Positions 58,829 to 64,000 of a stretch of DNA of 64,000 nucleotides are shown in pieces. Position 1 is the stretch's first letter. Every line of letters begins with the position of its first letter. The DNA is from Thermodesulfobium narugense DSM 14796. GTDB taxonomy: Bacteria; Thermodesulfobiota; Thermodesulfobiia; Thermodesulfobiales; Thermodesulfobiaceae. The notes below the pieces were generated by a model. It saw only the letters and a list, made by a program, of their open reading frames with translations. It searched no databases and was not told where the DNA came from. The stretch covers positions 1,623,421 through 1,687,420 of the forward strand of contig NC_015499.1 of the NCBI RefSeq assembly GCF_000212395.1, read 5' to 3'. A program made the translations under genes and the position numbers.

Positions 58829-60124
58829 CTATTTGTAAAATCTTGAAAAAAATATGATAGTTATAAAAGATATAGGCATTGAAATTAAAGTTGAGTCAAT
58901 AAAAGGATAAATTGGTGCTTTATAATGAAAGATGTCTACCCAAACGGTCGGTCCAAGTATTGTAAGAATTATGGCCAAAGTCGCCCCCACCAAACTTCCT
59001 AATATTAGTGCGTTTTTAGAAATATTGTCTAAATATATTGAACAAAAAAGTACAGGGAAATTAGCACTTGCAGCAAGAGAATAAGAAAGTCCAACCATAA
59101 ATGCAACATTTTGTCCAATAAAGACCATAGCTAATAAAAAAGCAATAATTCCAATCGCAATAACACAAAAAACCCATACATATGATTTTTTGCTATTAAA
59201 TACATCTTCTTTTAAAGTTGTAGCCCCCGCCACAAAAAGCCCACTTAACACAGCAAATATTGTAACGAAGGTTATCATGGTAGTAATATAAAACAGTAAA
59301 TCGTGTCCAATATAGTAAGTAAGATGTAGCAAAACCATATTAGCTCCGTCATTTAAATCCTTCTTATCAAGAATAGATCTAGATTCAACACCAAGGAAAA
59401 AAACTATTAGATAGAATATACTAATTAATAAAGTCGCAAGAAAAACTGATATTCTTGCGGATCTTCTGTCTTGTACAGTAAAAAATCTTATCAAAATGTT
59501 AGGAAGCCCAGCTGTACCAAAAAGAAGAGCAAAAGAGAGAGAAAAATAGTCGAATGGATAACGAAAAATAGTTTGAGGCAAAAATAAACTATTTAATAAT
59601 CCACTTGTCAAAAAAAAGTTACTTGTGTTCATTTTGAAAAGGGTTAGAAAAAGAATTATCAAAGTAAGAGAAAATAATATTACAGTTTTATAAATTTGGA
59701 ACCATGTAGTTCCAAACATCCCGCCCATTAAAACAAAACAAACAGCAATAAATGTGACCATAAAAAGAGATAAATTATAACCCATTCCAGTAACCAAAGA
59801 AAGCAGCCATGCAGCACCAATTAATTCTGCAACCAAGAAAATAATTATGCACAACAGTCCTGTTAAGCTAAGCGCAACTTTAACGTCTCTACCATTAAAT
59901 CTGAGAGCAATCAGGTCTATATAAGTTGATACCCCTCTTCTCGACATAGGTTCAGCTACCAAAAAAAGCATTATGGGCCAACCTACTATCCAGCCAACAG
60001 CATAAAAAAGACCATCAAACCCCTTAGTAGCAGTCAAGCCAGCTATCCCAAGAAAAGAAGCAGCCCCAACATAGTCACCAAAAAGAGCTAAAGCATTTTG
60101 AAAAGCATTAAACTTATTTTGCAT
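58829..60124 (-). CDS. sodium:solute symporter, acetate permease (ActP)-like, lacking the first helix
   Basis: The 431-aa transporter aligns with ActP from its first core helix: FNAFQNALALFGDYVGAASF then LGIAGLTATKGFDGL, with LFGTAGLPNILIRFFTV, and NVAFMVGLSYSLAASANFPV. ActP has about 65 extra residues before this point, including a membrane helix outside the conserved 5+5 core; here they are absent, and the ATG precedes the core directly. No frameshifted helix is found upstream, because the DUF485 gene ends 34 bases away. Acetate or another monocarboxylate is the likely substrate, in line with acs nearby. Confidence 0.85.
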   Translation of the reverse strand: MQNKFNAFQNALALFGDYVGAASFLGIAGLTATKGFDGLFYAVGWIVGWPIMLFLVAEPMSRRGVSTYIDLIALRFNGRDVKVALSLTGLLCIIIFLVAELIGAAWLLSLVTGMGYNLSLFMVTFIAVCFVLMGGMFGTTWFQIYKTVILFSLTLIILFLTLFKMNTSNFFLTSGLLNSLFLPQTIFRYPFDYFSLSFALLFGTAGLPNILIRFFTVQDRRSARISVFLATLLISIFYLIVFFLGVESRSILDKKDLNDGANMVLLHLTYYIGHDLLFYITTMITFVTIFAVLSGLFVAGATTLKEDVFNSKKSYVWVFCVIAIGIIAFLLAMVFIGQNVAFMVGLSYSLAASANFPVLFCSIYLDNISKNALILGSLVGATLAIILTILGPTVWVDIFHYKAPIYPFIDSTLISMPISFITIIFFSRFYK

Positions 60125-60158
60125 ATAAGATATTATAAATTAATTATTAAACTTTATT

Positions 60159-60422
60159 TTATTTTTTTAACTTGTTAAGCCTTTTTTCGTAAAAGTTATT
60201 ATTCCACCAAACATAGATTCCTGTAATAAACAAACACAAAATTATAACAATAAAACTACACAATAAAACGCTATTCAAGTTAAACAAAAAATTATTTGAG
60301 AAAAAATCTATGTCAAATGCAACCACGTAAATAAAGCTAAAATAGATCAAAAAGACAACTGCAGAAAATAAAAAAGATATTTTTTTATGAAAGCTATTGA
60401 GTTTTTTTAAATCTTCATTCAT
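60159..60422 (-). CDS. DUF485 family membrane protein
   Basis: The 87-aa protein has two membrane helices (LFSAVVFLIYFSFIYVVAFD and VLLCSFIVIILCLFITGIYV) and a basic tail. DUF485 genes typically precede acetate symporters (YjcH before ActP in E. coli), as here, 34 bases before the SSS gene. The sequence is more divergent than usual, but length, two-helix layout and the YVWWNN-like end agree. It may assist the symporter. Confidence 0.8.
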   Translation of the reverse strand: MNEDLKKLNSFHKKISFLFSAVVFLIYFSFIYVVAFDIDFFSNNFLFNLNSVLLCSFIVIILCLFITGIYVWWNNNFYEKRLNKLKK

Positions 60423-60509
60423 TTATATATCTCAAATTTTTTGGCTCCTCACATTTAAGTGATGTAAAATGATTTTACTCTATTTTAGATTTTACACAAA
60501 AAATTTAAA

Positions 60510-60848
60510 TTATTTAGACAAATTGTCTAAGGCATTTTGAACATACTGCATATACATTAGTGCTGGGCCTCCACCCATTAAAACTGACACCCATGCAGCT
60601 TCCATAATCTCTTCTTTTGTTGCTCCATTGTCAAGCGCTGCTTTCACATGGGAATTAATACACCACTCACATTTAAGAATAACTGCAAGACTTACCGCAA
60701 TAAGCTCTTTGGTTTTTGTTGAAAGAGCACCTTCTGCTTTTATAGATTTGGACAAATTAAAAAAAGCTGATGATTGCTTTCCCCATTCTTTTGAGAAACG
60801 TGCCAAATTTTTATTTATTGTATCTAATTGTTCTTTTGGGTTATCCAC
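60510..60848 (-). CDS. carboxymuconolactone decarboxylase family (AhpD-like) protein
   Basis: The 112-aa helical protein has the AhpD-type redox motif CEWCINSHVKAALDNGATKE with Cys 60, Cys 63 and His 67, followed by EIMEAAWVSVLMGGGPALMY. It probably has peroxidase or disulfide reductase activity. Conserved relatives form trimers or hexamers. The start is a GTG after AAGGAGG. It lies 87 bases upstream of the DUF485 gene and after the satP terminator. Confidence 0.9.
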   Translation of the reverse strand: MDNPKEQLDTINKNLARFSKEWGKQSSAFFNLSKSIKAEGALSTKTKELIAVSLAVILKCEWCINSHVKAALDNGATKEEIMEAAWVSVLMGGGPALMYMQYVQNALDNLSK

Positions 60849-61038
60849 AAATTGGCCTCCTTACATAATATTTTAAACAAAATAAAATTATTTTCTTCAA
60901 TAAATATGCTTTTTGCTGCCAAGTTGGTTTAATACAAAAAATTATATAACATAAAATTATTTTTTTCAAACAAGAAGATATTTAAATAATATAATAAACT
61001 AAGTAAATTATTTAATTACTAATTTAGAAGACAAAAAA

Positions 61039-61079
61039 AAATAAGAGAGATGCTCTCTAATAACGCATCTCTCTTATTT
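61039..61079 (-). terminator. terminator after satP
   Basis: Perfect 15-base arms AAATAAGAGAGATGC and GCATCTCTCTTATTT enclose an 11-base loop. On the minus strand a T9 run follows. It lies 18 bases after the stop codon at 61097. Confidence 0.92.
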
Positions 61080-61096
61080 GTAAAAAATTGTATAAA

Positions 61097-61651
61097 TTAT
61101 TTAGTGCTAAATTGAGCTTTAATTATCTCAAACATGCCATACCAAGCTGAAATTGCAGTAGCAATTCCTTCATACCCCGCAAATATCTTTATAGCTGTAC
61201 TTTCAGTGTAATGTGCAATAACAAGTAATATAAACAATAATGAAAGAAGAACAAAAATTATCTGCACAGTTCTATTTTTGCTCATGAAAGAAAGATAAGT
61301 CATAACAACTGTAAAGATTGTCCAAGCAATCAAAGTTACTCCTAAAGCAGCGCCTAAAGCATCTTTTGGCATCCAACCCCAGGCAGGAGAATAAATAAGA
61401 GCAGCTAAAGCCATCCAAAAAGAACCATATCCAGTAAAAGCTACCATCCCAAATGTATTACCAGTTCTAAATTCTAAAACTCCAGCAATAAACTGTGCAA
61501 GCCCTCCGTAAAACAAACCTAGTGGCAAGGCAGCAAAAAGTGCAGCAGGCACAAGTCCTGCATTTGCAACGTTTAATACAAAAGTAGTCAAAGCAAAACC
61601 TGCCAAACCTACAGCACCTGGGTTTGCCATTTTCAATTCTGAATTAGACAT
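61097..61651 (-). CDS. satP: acetate uptake transporter (GPR1/FUN34/SatP family)
   Basis: The 184-aa protein carries the family signature ANPGAVGLAGFALTTFVLNV near residue 9, then GLAQFIAGVLEFRTGNTFGM then VAFTGYGSFW, and has six membrane helices. SatP-type channels take up acetate and succinate. It follows acs by 24 bases after a good ribosome site (AGGAGG), so uptake and activation of acetate are co-expressed. A terminator ends this two-gene unit. Confidence 0.94.
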   Translation of the reverse strand: MSNSELKMANPGAVGLAGFALTTFVLNVANAGLVPAALFAALPLGLFYGGLAQFIAGVLEFRTGNTFGMVAFTGYGSFWMALAALIYSPAWGWMPKDALGAALGVTLIAWTIFTVVMTYLSFMSKNRTVQIIFVLLSLLFILLVIAHYTESTAIKIFAGYEGIATAISAWYGMFEIIKAQFSTK

Positions 61652-61675
61652 TTTTTCAACCTCCTATTTTTTTAT

Positions 61676-63721
61676 TTATTCGCCGCGCACAATATTACGA
61701 ATTTCTTCAACAACATCAGGATTAACAAGAGTTGTTATATCACCGTAATCTTCCCTGTTATTTGAAATAGCTGCAAGTATTCTTCTCATAATCTTTCCAG
61801 ATCTGGTCTTGGGCATATCTGAGACAACATAAACATTTGCAGGCCTTGCAATGGGACCAATTATTGAAGAGATAGCTTGTTTTATTTTATCTTCTAGATG
61901 CTTGTTATCTGTTTCATAACCGCTCTTCAAAGAAACATATAAATCAGGTACATGACCTCTCAATTCATCGCTTTTTGGAACTACTGCTGCTTCAGCTACC
62001 TCCTCACACGTAAGCGCAGCTGATTCAATTTCTTTAGTTCCAAGCCTGTGCCCAGCAACGTTAATGACATCATCAACTCTTCCCAAAACCCTAATATATC
62101 CATCCTTTGCCATAGTTGCTGCATCACCAGAAAAGTATGGCCAATCACGCCAATCTTTGCTGTCTCTATTTTTACAGTATTTTTCGTAATATTGTTTTAC
62201 AAGTCTCTCAGGATCTCCCCAGATTGTAAGCATCCTCCCTGGCCATGGATTTTTTATACATAAATTACCAGCCTTACCAGAACCAGGTAATACTTCATTA
62301 CCAAGTTCATCATATATAACAGGATATATTCCTAAAGCTCCTGGCCCCGCACTCCCAGGCTTCATCGGCATGACGCTAGGAATGGTAGTACACAACCAAC
62401 CTCCAGTTTCTGTCTGCCACCACGTGTCTAAGACGACTGCTCCTTTTTTACCTACCACTTTGTAATACCATCTCCAAACTTCAGGTTCTATAGGCTCGCC
62501 AACTGTTACCAACAGTCTAAAATCACATTTATATTGAGTAGGATTAGACCCAGCTCTCATAAGCATTCTGATAGCTGTGGGAGCAGTGTGTAATATAGAT
62601 ACCCCTAATCTCTCTGCTATACGCCATACTCTGTTTACATTGGGATATAAGGGAACCCCCTCATACATAACAGATGTAGCAGCATTTGCTAAAGGCCCAT
62701 ATACTATGTAACTGTGCCCTGTTATCCATCCAATATCAGCCATGCACCAATGAACGTCTTCAGGATGAATATCGTGTATAAATTTGCTTGTTCCAGCAAC
62801 ATAGGATAGATAACCACCTGTACTGTGTGCACACCCTTTGGGTTTTCCTGTAGAACCGCTAGTATACATTAAAAATAATATTGATTCTGAAGGCATTGGA
62901 ACATAATCTACCCTTTTGCCTCTGTGTTTCTTCATTAAATCATCTAACAAAAGATCTCTTCCCTCAACTAGGGGCGTTTTGGAAGAGTAGGTTCCAGGAT
63001 GCCTTGTCCAGATCAGAACCTTTTCAACTTTTTGCCCAAGCTTTTCAGCAGTGGCAACCGCAATATCAGCATTTGCTTTATGATCTATAAACTTCCCACT
63101 TCTATAATAACCATCAATTGTTATAAGAATTTTGCTCTTTGAGTCTGCAATTCTTTCTCCACATGCCTGACCGCTAAATCCTCCAAAAACCTCGGAGTGG
63201 ATTATTCCGAGTCTTGCACACGCAAGCATTGAAATAGGCAATTCTGGCACCATAGGAAGATGAAATGTTACCGTATCACCAGCTTTTAAACCCATTTCAA
63301 GAAGTAGTGATGCAAATTCATTAACCTTTACGTACAATTCCTGATAAGTAAGAATCCTATCAGGTTCGTCTACTGACTCCGAAACCCAAATAATAGCAGC
63401 TTTATTTTTATATTTGTCAAGATGTCTGTCAACACAGTTATAACATGCGTTTAATTTACCGCCGACAAACCATCGCCAAAAAGGAGGATTTGAACTATCA
63501 AGAGTAGTAGTCCAATATCTATCCCAACTTAGCAAGTTGGCATACTCATGAAAACATTCAGGAAAATTTTCTTCTTTAAATTTGTTTAAAAACGGTTGAT
63601 TCTGAATATAAGCTTTTCTTACAAATTCTTCACTCGGATAAATATAGTCTTCTTCGAGCCAATAGGCCCCTATTTCAGCTTCTGAAATTCCAGTCCCATT
63701 AATTTGAGTTACCTCCTCCAT
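61676..63721 (-). CDS. acs: acetyl-CoA synthetase (AMP-forming)
   Basis: Acs activates acetate to acetyl-CoA with ATP. The 681-aa enzyme has the ATP motif FLMYTSGSTGKPKGCAHSTG near residue 290, DTWWQTETGGWLCTTIP near 430, the hinge region SGDAATMAKDGYIRVLGRVD, VINVAGHRLGT, and the C-terminal lysine in PKTRSGKIMRRIL, which is often controlled by acetylation. I set the start at 63721, where ATG follows AAGGAGG; the longer frame to 63757 has no ribosome site. A sigma-70-type promoter lies at 63816-63844. Confidence 0.96.
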   Translation of the reverse strand: MEEVTQINGTGISEAEIGAYWLEEDYIYPSEEFVRKAYIQNQPFLNKFKEENFPECFHEYANLLSWDRYWTTTLDSSNPPFWRWFVGGKLNACYNCVDRHLDKYKNKAAIIWVSESVDEPDRILTYQELYVKVNEFASLLLEMGLKAGDTVTFHLPMVPELPISMLACARLGIIHSEVFGGFSGQACGERIADSKSKILITIDGYYRSGKFIDHKANADIAVATAEKLGQKVEKVLIWTRHPGTYSSKTPLVEGRDLLLDDLMKKHRGKRVDYVPMPSESILFLMYTSGSTGKPKGCAHSTGGYLSYVAGTSKFIHDIHPEDVHWCMADIGWITGHSYIVYGPLANAATSVMYEGVPLYPNVNRVWRIAERLGVSILHTAPTAIRMLMRAGSNPTQYKCDFRLLVTVGEPIEPEVWRWYYKVVGKKGAVVLDTWWQTETGGWLCTTIPSVMPMKPGSAGPGALGIYPVIYDELGNEVLPGSGKAGNLCIKNPWPGRMLTIWGDPERLVKQYYEKYCKNRDSKDWRDWPYFSGDAATMAKDGYIRVLGRVDDVINVAGHRLGTKEIESAALTCEEVAEAAVVPKSDELRGHVPDLYVSLKSGYETDNKHLEDKIKQAISSIIGPIARPANVYVVSDMPKTRSGKIMRRILAAISNNREDYGDITTLVNPDVVEEIRNIVRGE

Positions 63722-63815
63722 CCTTTTCCTCCTTCTTTTACAAAATTTAAAGAACAAAAACGTTTAAAATTGAATTGTTATTCACATCACTCCCTTAATT
63801 TTTAAATTACAAACA

Positions 63816-63844
63816 ATTTTAAAATGAATTATCAGAATTGTCAA
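63816..63844 (-). promoter_or_regulatory. promoter of the acs-satP unit
   Basis: On the minus strand TTGACA (63839-63844), a 17-base spacer and TAAAAT (63816-63821) give a near-ideal sigma-70-type promoter about 95 bases before acs. Around it are a direct repeat ATTATCAGA (63828-63836 and 63846-63854) and an inverted pair AATTGTC/GACAATT (63836-63842, 63853-63859), possible regulator sites overlapping the -35 box. The rest of the region to 64000 holds no gene. Confidence 0.6.
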
Positions 63845-64000
63845 TATTATCAGACAATTAATTTAAAATAGATTTTTATAAATTGTTTTTATGTATTTTT
63901 AAATTGCTTGACAATTATTTATAAATTTGCTGAATATTACTAAAAATAAAAACTTTTTCTTGAATAAATTTTTTTAGAAGGTAATCTTTTTTACAATCCC

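Noticed and set aside
1-64000. CRISPR arrays, insertion sequences, prophage, rRNA
   Set aside because: I found no regularly spaced direct repeats, transposase or phage motifs, or rRNA-like stretches.

Overview
The window is an AT-rich (roughly one third G+C) chromosomal segment from a thermophilic or moderately thermophilic anaerobic sulfate reducer. The marker is a complete dissimilatory sulfate activation and APS reduction cluster (adk, sat, aprBA, qmoABC). It sits beside housekeeping genes typical of monoderm or Firmicutes-like lineages (rapZ-yvcK-whiA, a gap-pgk-tpiA-gpmI glycolytic operon, ylbF, the zinc-finger form of adenylate kinase). This combination fits the Thermodesulfobium group best; that is an inference from gene content and composition, not from a database search.

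Layout. 1-5.5 kb: a frameshifted chemoreceptor, an unknown protein, the remnant of a channel/CBS protein, a three-tRNA operon (Gly-CCC, Cys-GCA, Leu-UAA), and a micro-ORF coupled to an ABC-2 exporter. 5.5-10 kb: two DUF202 membrane paralogues and a two-subunit pyruvate-carboxylase-type enzyme. 10-20 kb: hcp divergent from a Crp/Fnr regulator over a perfect FNR-type box, a frameshifted NSS transporter, a thioredoxin-VKOR fusion, cstA, a TauE/SafE permease, a DUF169 protein and a second Crp/Fnr regulator. 20-30.4 kb: the sulfate cluster, all on the minus strand, read adk, sat, an unknown 105-aa gene, aprB, aprA, qmoA, qmoB, qmoC, ykgJ-like. 30.7-37 kb: paaK-like ligase, pepF, a lone fumarase beta subunit with bacteriohemerythrin, and a NifX / Mrp-NifX / DUF134 iron-sulfur cluster-handling group under a 28-bp palindrome. 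37-45 kb: an EAL-HDOD signalling protein, chrA, an orphan HEPN gene, yedF, a globin-coupled chemoreceptor, a DMT permease, an endonuclease-IV-like protein, ylbF, and a ferredoxin:thioredoxin-reductase-like/glutaredoxin group. 45-57.6 kb: glnD, a degenerate M20/carbamoylase-like gene, rapZ-yvcK-whiA and four glycolysis genes. 57.6-64 kb: an FMN alpha-hydroxyacid dehydrogenase-like gene, then an acetate module (SSS symporter with DUF485 partner, AhpD-like protein, SatP-type acetate channel, acetyl-CoA synthetase).

How the genes fit together. Sat makes APS from sulfate and ATP, AprBA reduces it with electrons delivered from quinol by QmoABC, and adenylate kinase recycles AMP. Acs, SatP and the SSS symporter bring in and activate acetate. 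The pyruvate carboxylase pair and the triose-phosphate operon feed gluconeogenesis, with YvcK and RapZ as likely regulators. Hcp, hemerythrin, the AhpD-like protein, the thioredoxin-VKOR fusion and the FTR/glutaredoxin group handle nitrosative, oxygen and disulfide stress.

Most notable: two genes whose conserved N-termini and well-placed Shine-Dalgarno sequences point to AUA start codons (47709 and 37023); an M20/carbamoylase homologue that has lost nearly all metal ligands but heads the rapZ-yvcK-whiA operon; a 28-bp perfect palindrome before the DUF134-Mrp-NifX group; an internal ribosome-binding site that could release a free NifX from the Mrp fusion; an FTR-like protein with the active-site CHC changed to CYC; and two genes broken by single-base shifts. 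I see no CRISPR array, insertion sequence, prophage or rRNA.
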